Positions 9,148 to 18,715 are shown, counted from the stretch's first letter. The stretch is 64,000 nucleotides of DNA from DAIQNV01 sp038748775 (GCA_038748775.1 JBCDIT010000018.1:5383-69382); one strand, 5' to 3'. The notes: generated from the letters alone by a model not told the origin. Made by a program: numbers and translations.

Positions 9148-9777
9148 TCAGGAGCCCCGGTGTTTCGACAGTTCGCGCTCGATGTTCGCCCTCGCACGCC
9201 CCTCGTAGAGCGACACCCCCGCACCGGTCAGGAAGATCGGGTTCCGCGCCAGAAGGCCCTCGAGGAACGACGCCCGGCCGGCGGCGTACTCCGCATCGCC
9301 GAACGCGCCGTACTCCGCGCGGATCGCGCCGGCGTACCTCTCGTACACGTCTGTCGGCTGGCCCAGGATCGAGAGGTCGGCGTCGACCACCAACCGGGCG
9401 ACCTCATCGGCGACCTCGCGGTGCCTCTTCGTCGCCAGGATCGCGCGCGTCGCGTCGCCCAGCGTCGCCGCGTCAACACCGATCGACGGGCCGATCGAGT
9501 CGAGCACCGCCGCGCTGCGCTCCTCGTTCGAGTCGCCGGCGGGGACGCAGATCGCGTCGTGGAACCACAGGGCCAGTTCGGCGGCCGCCGGCGGCTGATC
9601 GCCGGTCAGTTCGTCCAACGCCCCGAGCGTCTGCATCACGTGCGAGAGGCCGTGGTACGGGCGACGAGGGACCGCGTGGAGACCGTCGAGCGCCCGGAAC
9701 ACCGCCGCCGCGATCTCCGGATCCGCGCCGAGCCGCGCCGAGAACCCCGCCCACCGCTCTTCGTCGAGACGAGACAC
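9148..9777 (-). CDS. HD-superfamily metal-dependent phosphohydrolase
   Basis: The 209-residue product shows PYHGLSHVMQT and ALWFHDAIC, the His and His-Asp pairs of the HD superfamily, followed by NEERSA and a later VVDADLSILG. This set matches the small predicted HD hydrolases of COG4339 (recalled, not searched). A nucleotide or phosphate-ester substrate is likely but unknown. The GTG at 9777 lies 4 bases after the ftsH stop codon and is preferred, because an upstream ATG would put 17 unrelated residues inside ftsH. It is probably translated from the ftsH message. Confidence 0.8.
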   Translation of the reverse strand: MSRLDEERWAGFSARLGADPEIAAAVFRALDGLHAVPRRPYHGLSHVMQTLGALDELTGDQPPAAAELALWFHDAICVPAGDSNEERSAAVLDSIGPSIGVDAATLGDATRAILATKRHREVADEVARLVVDADLSILGQPTDVYERYAGAIRAEYGAFGDAEYAAGRASFLEGLLARNPIFLTGAGVSLYEGRARANIERELSKHRGS

Positions 9778-9781
9778 CGAG

Positions 9782-11911
9782 TCACGCCGGGCTGGGCGAC
9801 ACGCCGGGGGGCAGGTCCGCCTCGCCATCGGCCGCAGGGTCAGCCGGCTTGGCCGGCTTCGCCTGAGCGGGCGGAGGCGCCGCCAGCAGATCCCCCACCG
9901 TCGGACGATCCAAAGGCTCCCCCCGGATCAGCTTGTGCACCTCGTCCGCTGTCAGCGTCTCGTACTTGAGCAGCGCGTTCGCGACCCGCTCAACCACGTC
10001 CCACTGGCCCTCGAGCATGCGGACCGCGTCGCCGTACGCCTCGTCGACCAGCCGGCGTGTCTCCTCATCGATGATCTGCGCTGTCTCATCCGAGAAGTCA
10101 CGATCCGACATGAACATCTCACGGCTGTCGGCACCCGCATACCGGACGAACCCGAGCCGCTCGCTCATGCCCCACTCGGTGATCATCGTCCGCGCGAGCT
10201 GGGTGACCTGCTGGATGTCCATCGCCGCACCAGAGCTGGCGTCATTCATCGCCTTGGCCTCAGCGATGCGCCCTCCGCACAGCACACGCATCGTCGAGTT
10301 CAGCCACTTGAGGCTGTAGCCCATGCGATCCTTCTCGGGCAAGCTAAACGTCGCGCCACCGGCGCTCCCGCGAGGGATGATCGTGACCTTGTGCAACGGG
10401 TCCGCGTCCGGCAGCAGCGCCTGGAGCACCGCGTGGCCCGCCTCGTGATACGCAACGAGCTTGTTCTCGTCCGCCTCGCGAACGCGGCTGCGCTTGGCCC
10501 GACCGAACTTCACCTTGTCTCGGGCCTCTTCGAGGTCCTCGTGCTCGATGAAGTCCTTGTTCTCCATCGTCGCGCCGATCGCGGCCTCGTTGATGATCGC
10601 CGCGAGATCGGCGCCGCTGAACATGGGCGTCCCGCGCGCGATCCGCTCGAGGTCGACGTCCGGGCCCAGCCGCACTTTCTTTGAGTGGACCTTGAGGATC
10701 TCGAGCCGGCCCTTGAGATCGGGCAACGGAACCGTGATCTGCCGGTCGAACCGGCCCGGACGGATGAGCGCCGGGTCGAGCACGTCCGAGCGGTTGGTCG
10801 CCGCGATCACGATCACGCCATCGCCCGAGTTGAACCCGTCCATCTCAACGAGGATCGCGTTGAGCGTTTGCTCACGTTCGTCGTGACCGCCAGAGCTGAA
10901 CCCGCCGCCGCGCCGACGCCCGACCGCATCGATCTCGTCGAGGAAGATGATGCACGGCGCTGAGTCTTTCGCCTGCTTGAACAGGTCACGCACACGGCTC
11001 GCACCAACACCAACGAACATCTCGACAAAGTCCGATCCCGAGATACTAAAGAAAGGCACGTCCGCCTCGCCCGCGATCGCCTTGGCGAGAAGCGTCTTCC
11101 CGCAGCCCGGCTCGCCCACGAGCAGCACGCCACGAGGAATACGCCCGCCCAGCCTCGTGAACCGCTTCGGGTTCTTGAGGAACTCGATGATCTCCGTGAC
11201 CTCGTCCTTGGCCTCGTCGATGCCGGCCACGTCCTTGAACGTGACGCCCGTCATCTCCTTGCTCAGCGTGCGGTGCTTCGACTTCCCAAAGTTCCCGAGC
11301 ATCCCCGCCCCGCCACCGGCGTTGCGAAGGCCCCTCGAGATCAGGAACCAAAGCAAGAGCATCAACAGAATGAACGGCCCGAAGATGTACAAGAAGTTCA
11401 TCCAAGGCGACGGGGCCTTCGCCCTGTAGTCGCCCCCGGTGAGTTCCTGGAGTTTGGCGACCACGATCTCGCGGTTGCCCTCGTTGATCGTCACCTGAAC
11501 CGTCTTGAACGACGCATCGACCTCGGGCTGCGCTACCCGAGCCACGAGAGAGCCGTCGCTCAGAACAATCGACTCCGGATCGACCTCGCCCGAGACGTAG
11601 TGCGCCTCGAACGTCGCCAGCGTCACCTGCTGACCGCCTCCGGAATACCCAAAGACCGTCACAAGCAGCACCACCACGAGAAGAACGACCACGAAGCCGA
11701 AGACCCCGCGATTCGGGGGCGCCGTCGGCTTCCCGCCGGCCTTGCCGTTCTCGCCCTTCTCGTCGCCCCCGCCGGCCTTGCCTTCCGAGTCAGGCCGACC
11801 CTCGTCCACCAGACGGCGAAGGCCGAACGCCTCAGAAGACCGCGAAACAACAGGAGATTCCGAGATGTCGCTCAAAGCAAAGTCCTCGTTCCGCGTCTGG
11901 GTCGGCACCAC
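9782..11911 (-). CDS. ftsH: ATP-dependent zinc metalloprotease FtsH
   Basis: FtsH is a membrane-anchored AAA+ protease that degrades membrane and short-lived cytosolic proteins. The 709-residue product has two membrane helices (about 71-88 and 171-192) around a periplasmic segment. The AAA domain carries Walker A GEPGCGKT (266-273), Walker B IIFLDEID (321-328) and the RPGRFDR arginine finger region (384-390). The zinc site is HEAGH (489-493). The N-terminal 70 residues before the first helix are longer than in most FtsH and rich in Gly, Lys and Glu, so the GTG start at 11911 is uncertain and a later one is possible. The HD hydrolase follows at once. Confidence 0.96.
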   Translation of the reverse strand: MVPTQTRNEDFALSDISESPVVSRSSEAFGLRRLVDEGRPDSEGKAGGGDEKGENGKAGGKPTAPPNRGVFGFVVVLLVVVLLVTVFGYSGGGQQVTLATFEAHYVSGEVDPESIVLSDGSLVARVAQPEVDASFKTVQVTINEGNREIVVAKLQELTGGDYRAKAPSPWMNFLYIFGPFILLMLLLWFLISRGLRNAGGGAGMLGNFGKSKHRTLSKEMTGVTFKDVAGIDEAKDEVTEIIEFLKNPKRFTRLGGRIPRGVLLVGEPGCGKTLLAKAIAGEADVPFFSISGSDFVEMFVGVGASRVRDLFKQAKDSAPCIIFLDEIDAVGRRRGGGFSSGGHDEREQTLNAILVEMDGFNSGDGVIVIAATNRSDVLDPALIRPGRFDRQITVPLPDLKGRLEILKVHSKKVRLGPDVDLERIARGTPMFSGADLAAIINEAAIGATMENKDFIEHEDLEEARDKVKFGRAKRSRVREADENKLVAYHEAGHAVLQALLPDADPLHKVTIIPRGSAGGATFSLPEKDRMGYSLKWLNSTMRVLCGGRIAEAKAMNDASSGAAMDIQQVTQLARTMITEWGMSERLGFVRYAGADSREMFMSDRDFSDETAQIIDEETRRLVDEAYGDAVRMLEGQWDVVERVANALLKYETLTADEVHKLIRGEPLDRPTVGDLLAAPPPAQAKPAKPADPAADGEADLPPGVSPSPA

Positions 11912-12095
11912 AGGCCGACCACGGACGGCGCCAGCGTTTCCGCCAACCCAAGGCTAGTCCACACAGACCGCCCATCGGGTTTGCCCGCCATCCGGTTTGG
12001 TTGATTCGTGAATACGTGCGAACCGGTTTCTCTTCCACAACGCTCGCGACACAAGCAAAGACCGCACATCACGACGATTTCCCGCCGCAAGAGGG

Positions 12096-12608
12096 CTACC
12101 AGCTCGACCGGAGCTCGCCCACGATTCGCTGGGCCATTTCCTCAAGCGCGGCCCGAGACCCGAGCTCGATCCGCTCACCGGGGGACGAGTCGTCGCCCCG
12201 AGCGGGGATGAACGTGCTCGCGGCCTGGAAGTTTGTCCGCTCGACGAGCAACTCGCCCGAACGATTGTCCCGCCACTCGAAGTCAACGGTGTAGACCAGG
12301 GCCTGCTCCTGAACCAACCCGGTATCGGGCCCGGTGCTCAGCGTCCGCAGGCGCGAGCCCTGGATGGCGCCCGACAGCATGGTGTCCGCGTTCTCGGCCG
12401 AGGTTACCCGCCAGGGCGTCGCGCTCTGAATCTCTTTCACGATCGCGTCCGCGAGGTCCGCCTCGATCCCGGTGATGAACGTGTCGTTCTCGAAGATCGG
12501 CACCGAAACGGTCCGCACGTCATCCGAGTACGTCGTGCCCCAGCGGTAGCCGCACGACACCTGCACCGCCGAGAGAGTGAGCACCCCCACCAAAAGCAGC
12601 CGCCTCAC
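12096..12608 (-). CDS. lptE: LPS-assembly lipoprotein LptE
   Basis: The 170-residue product has a signal peptide ending S-C-G-Y-R-W at Cys19, the usual C-G-Y start of mature LptE, then VRTVSVPIFENDTF and a GIEADLADAIVKEI helix typical of the family. LptE plugs the LptD pore and helps insert lipopolysaccharide into the outer membrane. The lipobox is imperfect (Q-V-S-C). Its ATG overlaps the stop of the upstream TPR gene (ATGA), so the two are translationally coupled. The pairing indicates a Gram-negative envelope. Confidence 0.85.
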   Translation of the reverse strand: MRRLLLVGVLTLSAVQVSCGYRWGTTYSDDVRTVSVPIFENDTFITGIEADLADAIVKEIQSATPWRVTSAENADTMLSGAIQGSRLRTLSTGPDTGLVQEQALVYTVDFEWRDNRSGELLVERTNFQAASTFIPARGDDSSPGERIELGSRAALEEMAQRIVGELRSSW

Positions 12609-13606
12609 TTCTCGTCCTCCGCCAGCGTCGCGAGCAACGCCGCGGCTTCGGTCGCCGAGGCCGAGCGGGGGTGCTCGCGGATCACCCGGCGCAACGTGAA
12701 ACGGGCCGCGCGTTCCGAACCGGTGCGCAGATACCAGCGCGCCGCCTCGAGCCTGCCCTGCGCTCTGGATTCGTCGAGCCGCTCACCGAGACCCGAGATC
12801 ACCGCGTCGCGCTCCGCCGCGGCCGGGTACCGCCTGACATACCGGTCGAGCAGAAGCTCAGCCTCAAGCAGAACCGCGCCGTCATACTCCGGCCCCTTGA
12901 ACGCCGCGACGTTCGAGAAAATCTGCCCCAAGAGCGCCTCCCGCACCCTCGGGCTGCTCTCAAAGTTGATGCGGAAAATCGAGTACATCTCCGCCGCCAG
13001 CCGCATCTCGCCACGATCGAAGTAGTGCCGCGCGAGGCGGAACGCCGAGTCCTCCGCGAGCGTCGACCCGGGCAAACGCTCCTGGACGCGGATGAGCAAT
13101 TCCTCGCCGACGCGCCGCCCGCTTTCGATCCGCAGACCGAGAAACTTGCGCTTCATCCCGTCGAGGTAGGCCAGCGCGATCTCCGACTCACGCTCGATCG
13201 CCCGGACGAACTCCTCAGAGTTCGGGAAATCCTTGATGACGATCTCGTAGTCGTACAACGCTTGGTACTCGTCCCCATCGGCGAGCTTCGCGTCGCCGCG
13301 AAGCAGATACGCGCGGGGCAACAGCGGGTCATCGGACCGCTTGCGGGCCCCGATCCAGTCGTCGAGTTCGTCCTTCGCCTTGCCGGGCTTGCCCTCGGCG
13401 ATGAGCCGCGCCGCCGCGGCCAACTCACCCGCCGCGGTGCCCTCGTCCGGTCCTGTGACGAGCCGCCACTCGCCGTCCGGGCCCAGGGTATAGCCGGGCG
13501 TCACCGGATCCGACTGCGCCGAAACATCCGAAACCGGGCCGGCAACGAATCCAAGCGTCAATCCCAAGTAAGCCGCGGCAACCCCCGCGGCGCGCACGCA
13601 CGCCAT
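12605..13606 (-). CDS. Exported TPR protein, BamD-like
   Basis: The 333-residue product begins with a cleavable signal peptide ending near V-S-A-Q at about residue 31. It then forms repeated helical hairpins (ALYDYEIVIKDFPNSEE; LAEDSAFRLARHYFDRGEMR) typical of TPR/BamD-like proteins. BamD belongs to the outer-membrane beta-barrel assembly machine, but this protein lacks a clear lipobox, so that assignment is tentative. The ATG at 13606 follows a TATCCT hexamer by 6 bases. Overlap with lptE suggests a shared envelope role. It is divergent from the ketoacyl synthase gene, with only 20 bp between the two starts. Confidence 0.7.
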   Translation of the reverse strand: MACVRAAGVAAAYLGLTLGFVAGPVSDVSAQSDPVTPGYTLGPDGEWRLVTGPDEGTAAGELAAAARLIAEGKPGKAKDELDDWIGARKRSDDPLLPRAYLLRGDAKLADGDEYQALYDYEIVIKDFPNSEEFVRAIERESEIALAYLDGMKRKFLGLRIESGRRVGEELLIRVQERLPGSTLAEDSAFRLARHYFDRGEMRLAAEMYSIFRINFESSPRVREALLGQIFSNVAAFKGPEYDGAVLLEAELLLDRYVRRYPAAAERDAVISGLGERLDESRAQGRLEAARWYLRTGSERAARFTLRRVIREHPRSASATEAAALLATLAEDEK

Positions 13607-13612
13607 GGGATG

Positions 13613-13620
13613 AGGATACT
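13613..13620. promoter_or_regulatory. Overlapping divergent -10 elements
   Basis: In the 20 bp between two divergent starts, TATCCT (minus strand, 13618-13613) lies 6 bases before the ATG at 13606. GATACT (plus strand, 13615-13620) lies 6 bases before the ATG at 13627. The two hexamers share four positions. Confidence 0.45.
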
Positions 13621-13626
13621 CGCCCG

Positions 13627-14943
13627 ATGCGCCCCACGGACGACACCACCCGATCGGGCCCCCGAGCCCATCCAAGGCAGACCGGCCTCATCACGGGGCT
13701 CGGCGCGGTCACGCCCCTCGGGATCGGTGTGCCCTCGTTCGTCTCGGGGCTCCGCCGGGGCGCCCGCGGCGCCCGGTTGCTCGACTTCGAGCGGTCACCG
13801 GGCATCCGCGCCATCGGCGCGACGTGCAACGAGTGGTCGCCCGACCTCGTCATGCGCTCCGGGGAGGCCGCCAAGCTCCCCCGACTCGTTCCGATGGCCC
13901 TCGCGGCCGCCCGGCAAGCGATGGAAGCCGCCGGACTGGGCGACATCTCCGAGAGCGAAACCGAAGCACAGCGAGTAGGGCTCATCCTTGGCACCGGCGG
14001 CGGCGGCATCGACTTCACCGGCGAGCAGTACCGCGCCCGCTTCGCCGGACAACGCCCGAGCCTCTGGACCATCACCAACGCCACGCACGGGAATCTCGCC
14101 GGCGAACTCAGCATCCGTCTCGGGCTCCGCGGCCCGAGCCTGTGCGTCTCGACCGGGTGCGCCAGCGGATCGGACGCCGCCGGGCTCGCCCTCGACCAAC
14201 TCCGCGCCGGCCGCGTTGGTTCGCCGGAGGCGTGGGTCGTCATCGGCGCCGATGCGCACGTCCGCCCAGAGCCGCTGGCCGCGATGGATCTCCTGGGCGT
14301 GATCTCCCAGCGAGCGTGCGCGAGCGACGCCGAAGCCGCGGCGGCGGCGAGACCGTTCGATACCAATCGAGACGGGTTCGTCCTGAGCGAGGGCGCTTGG
14401 GCGATGGTGCTGCAAAGGCGCGACGATCTTGTGCGCACCGACCCCATCGGCCAGCTCATGGGCTACGGCGCCACCTGCGACGCGTTCCATCGCGTCCGGC
14501 CCGATCCGGACATGGGAGAGTGCGCCCGGGCCATCGATCTCGCTATCCAAGACGCCGGCGTCTCGCACGCAGACGTCAACGTTGCCCACTACCACGGCAC
14601 CGCAACCGTCCTGAACGACCGCCTCGAGACCGACGCCTTCAAACGCGCCTTCGGGTCGCACGCGCGGCGCATCGTCGGGCACTCGATCAAAGGGGCGATC
14701 GGTCACCCACAGGGCGCCAGCGGGATGGCCAGCTTGGTCGCAACCCTCGGGGCCATGGCCGGCCTCGACGGAGACGACCCATTCACACCGCCGACAGCGA
14801 ACCTCAGCGAGCCCGACGATGTCTGCGATCTCGACTACACGCCGCACGAAGCAAGGGCGTGCGCACCGGGGGCCACCGCGCTCATCAGTTGCCTCGCCTT
14901 CGGAGCGAAGAACAGCATGCTCGTCGTGCGGTCCCGTGGGTGA
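13627..14943 (+). CDS. Beta-ketoacyl-ACP synthase II-like enzyme
   Basis: The thiolase-fold condensing enzyme joins malonyl-ACP to an acyl chain in fatty-acid or related synthesis. The 438-residue product has the full Cys-His-His triad: Cys178 in STGCASGSDA, His323 in HYHGTATVLND and His360 in KGAIGHPQGASG. The opening GLITGLGAVTPLGIGV is also standard for FabF. No acyl-carrier or other fatty-acid gene is next to it, so it may serve a specialised lipid or polyketide pathway. The start follows a GATACT hexamer by 6 bases. Confidence 0.88.
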   Translation: MRPTDDTTRSGPRAHPRQTGLITGLGAVTPLGIGVPSFVSGLRRGARGARLLDFERSPGIRAIGATCNEWSPDLVMRSGEAAKLPRLVPMALAAARQAMEAAGLGDISESETEAQRVGLILGTGGGGIDFTGEQYRARFAGQRPSLWTITNATHGNLAGELSIRLGLRGPSLCVSTGCASGSDAAGLALDQLRAGRVGSPEAWVVIGADAHVRPEPLAAMDLLGVISQRACASDAEAAAAARPFDTNRDGFVLSEGAWAMVLQRRDDLVRTDPIGQLMGYGATCDAFHRVRPDPDMGECARAIDLAIQDAGVSHADVNVAHYHGTATVLNDRLETDAFKRAFGSHARRIVGHSIKGAIGHPQGASGMASLVATLGAMAGLDGDDPFTPPTANLSEPDDVCDLDYTPHEARACAPGATALISCLAFGAKNSMLVVRSRG

Positions 14944-14946
14944 CTG

Positions 14947-16101
14947 TCACGGCGTCCAGATCAACTCAAGATCTGGGTAGAACGCCGACCACGCGTAGTA
15001 GAACGTCTGTGCGGTTGCAACGCCCTTCGGATGACTGCGGACGGACACGCCTGCGCCGGACCGGTCGAACACGACCGGGCCCTCCGGAGTCTCGAGGACC
15101 ATGCCATCGGTCACGCTCGTCGCGACGACGAACCATGCACGGTCGCCGGTGCGAACGCCGATGCCGAGCGTCTTCTTCGGGAGAGCCTCGCCGTATGACT
15201 CGACGTCGACGAGGAGCCCGTCGGTCTCAAAGAAACGCGTGTACGGATTCGAGCCGTACGGTCGTTCAAAGCCTGTGTCGCGTGAGACGGATCTGGCCTC
15301 GGGGTGCGCCTCTCGGGCGTCGGCGAACGTCTCGATGCGCACCGGGAGGTGGTCGAGGGCGGTCCCGACGAGCGGCCCAGAAAGCGCCTCGCCCGCGAGT
15401 TGGCTCCATAGGCCTCGGTCGGTCTGGTCGTACATAAGGACGTTCGAGTTGAACAGCGCCCCCGACACGCCGAACTCAAGCGCCTGTTCGACACGCTCGC
15501 CTTCGGCGTCTTCGCGAACCACGCGACGCGAGAACACAGTCGCCGAATCGCACAGCGGACAATACGTCAGGGCAACGGGCTCGCCGGCAAGCGTGGTATT
15601 CACCACTTCGTGAAAGTCGAGGACGTGCAAAGGCACGATAAGCGTCTCGGAAGTCGCGCCCTCGCCCTCTCCATCCTCCTCGCCCGGAAGCGTCGCCACG
15701 ATGACGCGATCGGATGGTTGCAACCACGACGCCGCGTCTTCGAGCGACTCGGTCGGCGGATCGGTCAGCGCCGGGATCGCGTCGCGCGGCAGCAAGGTGT
15801 GGATCTGCTCCTGGGGGACTTGCAGGTCCTCGAGGTTGTACTCCGCCTCGATGTCGACCGAGCCCGGGCGGACAGTCCGGCGGAAGGTCGCATAGTCATC
15901 CGCGTGCCCGTTGGGCGAAGGGTGCTCGTCGGGGCTGGCGGAGGGTTCCGCCTTCACCTCTGTGAACACGGCGGACGTGACAGCGGAAGTAACCGCAGCA
16001 CACGCGGGGCAGAACCCGGTCTTCCCGGCGATGACGACATACCCGACACCGGCGACCGCAAAGGCAACAACAGGAAGCGAGCTTCGAATGATCCCGGGCA
16101 T
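14947..16101 (-). CDS. DUF3179 domain-containing exported protein
   Basis: The 384-residue product has one N-terminal hydrophobic segment (SLPVVAFAVAGVGYVVIAG). Its body shows the DUF3179 hallmarks: ALTYCPLCDSATVFSR, then FGVSGALFNSNVLMYDQ and GLWSQLAGEALSGP, and a late PYTRFF. DUF3179 proteins have no established function; the paired cysteines suggest metal or redox use, which is inference. An ATG at 16101 with GGAGACC upstream is chosen over a start 16 codons earlier that would precede the signal anchor. It is convergent with the ketoacyl synthase, 3 bp apart. Confidence 0.85.
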   Translation of the reverse strand: MPGIIRSSLPVVAFAVAGVGYVVIAGKTGFCPACAAVTSAVTSAVFTEVKAEPSASPDEHPSPNGHADDYATFRRTVRPGSVDIEAEYNLEDLQVPQEQIHTLLPRDAIPALTDPPTESLEDAASWLQPSDRVIVATLPGEEDGEGEGATSETLIVPLHVLDFHEVVNTTLAGEPVALTYCPLCDSATVFSRRVVREDAEGERVEQALEFGVSGALFNSNVLMYDQTDRGLWSQLAGEALSGPLVGTALDHLPVRIETFADAREAHPEARSVSRDTGFERPYGSNPYTRFFETDGLLVDVESYGEALPKKTLGIGVRTGDRAWFVVATSVTDGMVLETPEGPVVFDRSGAGVSVRSHPKGVATAQTFYYAWSAFYPDLELIWTP

Positions 16102-16171
16102 CTCTGGGTCTCCGGTGGCCTGTCTTCCGGGCAACCCCCGAGGTCCCACGGGTATTCCCGACGCCCACAGG

Positions 16172-16942
16172 CTACTTCAGATAGACGTCCGCGGCGAGGA
16201 ACTCCCAGTCCGGGTGATCGTGCGTGACGGTCTCGTCGACCGACTGCGGGTTGAACGGGTCTTCGGAGAGATCACGCCCGTTGTGCCAGCGGCAGTCCGG
16301 GCTCCCGGTGTCGATCAGGTTGATCGTCTCGGCATGCCCGTCGATAAACCCGTAGGTCCCGTTCCCTCGGTGCCAGTACCCAAAGAAACCTCCGCCGTCG
16401 AGCTCGTCGGCCGCGATGAGTTGGTTGGTGACGCGGATATCGGGGTACGGCGCCCTCGACTCGGCCACGAGGACCGTGTGATCGGGCCGGCGGATGGACG
16501 TGTCGGGCCTGACCGATTCGTCGTCGGTGGTCTCTCGCCGCCAAAGCAAGTGCCCGTTGAGGGCATAGCTCGAGAGCACGTCGCCGACACACGTGGTGGT
16601 GCGATCGATAAACCCGAGTTCGGACCGTGGGTCACCCGGGAGAGAGGGGCAGACCCAGAGTTCTTCGTTGTCCGTGAAGCCCTCCTGCGCAAAGCGGTAT
16701 CGCCATGTCACGTGCTCGGTTTCCGAGATGAGCGTCCGGTTCTCGGGAAGTTCGCCTCCGTTGGAAGCCCCGAACGCGTTGATGCCCACGACGAGTTGCC
16801 TGGCGTTCGAGAGACACTTCGTCTCGCGCGCCGTCTCCCGAACCGCACCGAGCACAGGGATCAAGATGCCGATGAGAACCGCGATGACCGCGATGGTGAC
16901 GAGCAACTCAATCAACGTGAACGCACGGCGTCGGGGTTGCAT
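16172..16942 (-). CDS. Type II secretion/type IV pseudopilin-like protein
   Basis: The 256-residue product begins with a class III signal, M-Q-P-R-R-R-A-F-T-L-I-E-L-L-V, and a single hydrophobic helix, as in pseudopilins and planctomycete DUF1559-like proteins. The C-terminal half contains NGHLLWRR and YGFIDGHAETINLID, the usual tail of these proteins. It is probably processed by a prepilin peptidase and held in the envelope. Its ATG overlaps the TGA of the upstream sigma-factor gene by one base (TGATG), so translation is likely coupled. Confidence 0.85.
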   Translation of the reverse strand: MQPRRRAFTLIELLVTIAVIAVLIGILIPVLGAVRETARETKCLSNARQLVVGINAFGASNGGELPENRTLISETEHVTWRYRFAQEGFTDNEELWVCPSLPGDPRSELGFIDRTTTCVGDVLSSYALNGHLLWRRETTDDESVRPDTSIRRPDHTVLVAESRAPYPDIRVTNQLIAADELDGGGFFGYWHRGNGTYGFIDGHAETINLIDTGSPDCRWHNGRDLSEDPFNPQSVDETVTHDHPDWEFLAADVYLK

Positions 16943-18582
16943 CACGGCTTCGCCCTCGTGAATCGGAGCACTTGAATGTTGCCCTCCTCGCCCGGATCGA
17001 ACCCGGTCGGCCACTCGTTCAGGAACTCTGACGCGTGGTAGTGGTACGCGAGGGCGTAGGTATCCCCGTCGCGTTGGAGCAAGAGCTTGAGTCTCTTTCC
17101 AACCAGCGTCGGATCCATCGAATCGGCGGCGATCGCCTGAATCCTCGTGTGGTCGCCGGCGTCGCGCCACTCCATGATCCGGAACCGATGGACTTTCCAT
17201 CCATCGAGATTGATCGTGATGTCCTTCTTGTCGAGCGTGAGAACCCAGTCGCTCGTCTCGAACCACGCGCCCTGAATTGACCGGGGGTCTGTCGGAATCG
17301 GAAACTCCCTGGCGTCTCGGTGGGCCGGGCGGGCGGCGACGAAGTGCTGGCTTGCCGTCTTTCCATCAACTTCCATCGACGACTTCATGTGAAACCGACC
17401 GATGCGGTCGAGTTCGAGTTCGAGTGGGACAACATCACCCACTCGGAGCGTAAACGTCGCTCCGGGTGGAAGGGTGCTCTCCATACACGTTGCGTTGAGT
17501 TCGAAAGACTTGCCCGGTTTCGGCTGAATACCGGAGAGCCCGGGAGCATCAAACACGATGCTGTACTCGACCATCGATTCTCCGTCGGGCGCGAAGTCCG
17601 GGATGGAGACGCGGATCCGGTCGCCGTCGATCATCATCGTGGATCCCATCCACACCGGGTCGGTGAGCGAGACCATGCGGAACGGCTTGCTCTTCCGCTT
17701 CGGGCGCTCGGGAGCCGTCGGCGCCGCTTCGGCAAGACCGAGCGATGACCCGGTCGAACCACCGCCCATGATCATCGCGCCCCCACCGACGATGCCGGCG
17801 GTGAGTACCAGACCGACCGCCGCGGTAACGATCGCCTTCGACGAGAACACGGACGCTCCCGAGAGCGGCTCGGCCGCGTTGGCCATGCCCGAGAGACCGA
17901 TCTTCGCGACAGCGCACTGCAGTGCAGTGCTTGCGCCTGATGATGCCGTATGCACGGCGGCGAGCCCCCCGACGAGGGTGACAGCGGTCAACGTCACGCC
18001 CGACTCGTACAGATGTTCGCGGAGGCGCTCGAGAGCCTTATCCAGCCTCCGGTGGAGCGTGCCTGCGTGGACGCCCGCCTCCCTGGCAAGATCGGCCTGC
18101 GACCGCCCCGCAAGGAAGCGGGCGCAGATGAGGTCTCTATCCGCGTCGCTGAGTTTCGCGAGCGCTTCGTCGAGTTGGGTCTCGAGCTCCTGCCACTCGG
18201 GGGCCGGGGCGTCGATCGACGCCGACCGTTCGTGCGCTTCGTCCGCCGCGCGAGCCTCCGCCCGGCGGCGGGCCCCCGACGCCCGAGCGATGTCGGTTGC
18301 GGTACGCATGGCGCACGCGTGAAGCCAGGCCGCGGCGTTCGACCGCACACGACCGGCGTGGGAGGCAAGCTTGATGAAAGCCTGCTGCGCCGCGTCTTCG
18401 GCGTCGGCCTGGTTCTTCAGGACGCGGCGGCAGGTGGCGAGCACCATCGCCTCGTACCGGGCGGCCACAAGCTCGAAGGCTCGGGGGTCTCCCGAAGTCG
18501 CGTAGAGCCGGAGGGCGGCGAGGTCGTCGAGGTCGGGGGCGATCCCTGTGTCGGCGCTGGCTTTCTTGAGAGCGAGGGGCAT
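16942..18582 (-). CDS. ECF-type sigma factor fused to an extracytoplasmic domain
   Basis: The 546-residue product has sigma region 2 (about 33-100, with NQADAEDAAQQAFIKLASH), region 4 (about 135-190, RSQADLAREAGVHAGTLHRR), an Ala-rich linker and one membrane helix at about 248-274. A roughly 270-residue, probably extracytoplasmic domain of mostly beta character follows. The fusion implies a sigma factor tethered to the membrane and possibly controlled by its own outer domain; this is inference. A strong AAGGAG precedes the ATG at 18582, which is preferred to a start 29 codons upstream. It is translationally coupled to the pseudopilin gene. Confidence 0.85.
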   Translation of the reverse strand: MPLALKKASADTGIAPDLDDLAALRLYATSGDPRAFELVAARYEAMVLATCRRVLKNQADAEDAAQQAFIKLASHAGRVRSNAAAWLHACAMRTATDIARASGARRRAEARAADEAHERSASIDAPAPEWQELETQLDEALAKLSDADRDLICARFLAGRSQADLAREAGVHAGTLHRRLDKALERLREHLYESGVTLTAVTLVGGLAAVHTASSGASTALQCAVAKIGLSGMANAAEPLSGASVFSSKAIVTAAVGLVLTAGIVGGGAMIMGGGSTGSSLGLAEAAPTAPERPKRKSKPFRMVSLTDPVWMGSTMMIDGDRIRVSIPDFAPDGESMVEYSIVFDAPGLSGIQPKPGKSFELNATCMESTLPPGATFTLRVGDVVPLELELDRIGRFHMKSSMEVDGKTASQHFVAARPAHRDAREFPIPTDPRSIQGAWFETSDWVLTLDKKDITINLDGWKVHRFRIMEWRDAGDHTRIQAIAADSMDPTLVGKRLKLLLQRDGDTYALAYHYHASEFLNEWPTGFDPGEEGNIQVLRFTRAKP

Positions 18583-18715
18583 GGTGTCTCCTTGCTCAGT
18601 AGACGGGAAACGCCGCGCAGAGTTGCGCGCCGATCGAGAGATTTCTATGAACAATTCTCCGGCACTCACCGGCGGGACATCGCGTGTTATCGCCCCCCCC
18701 CGAGAAAGTGGTTGT

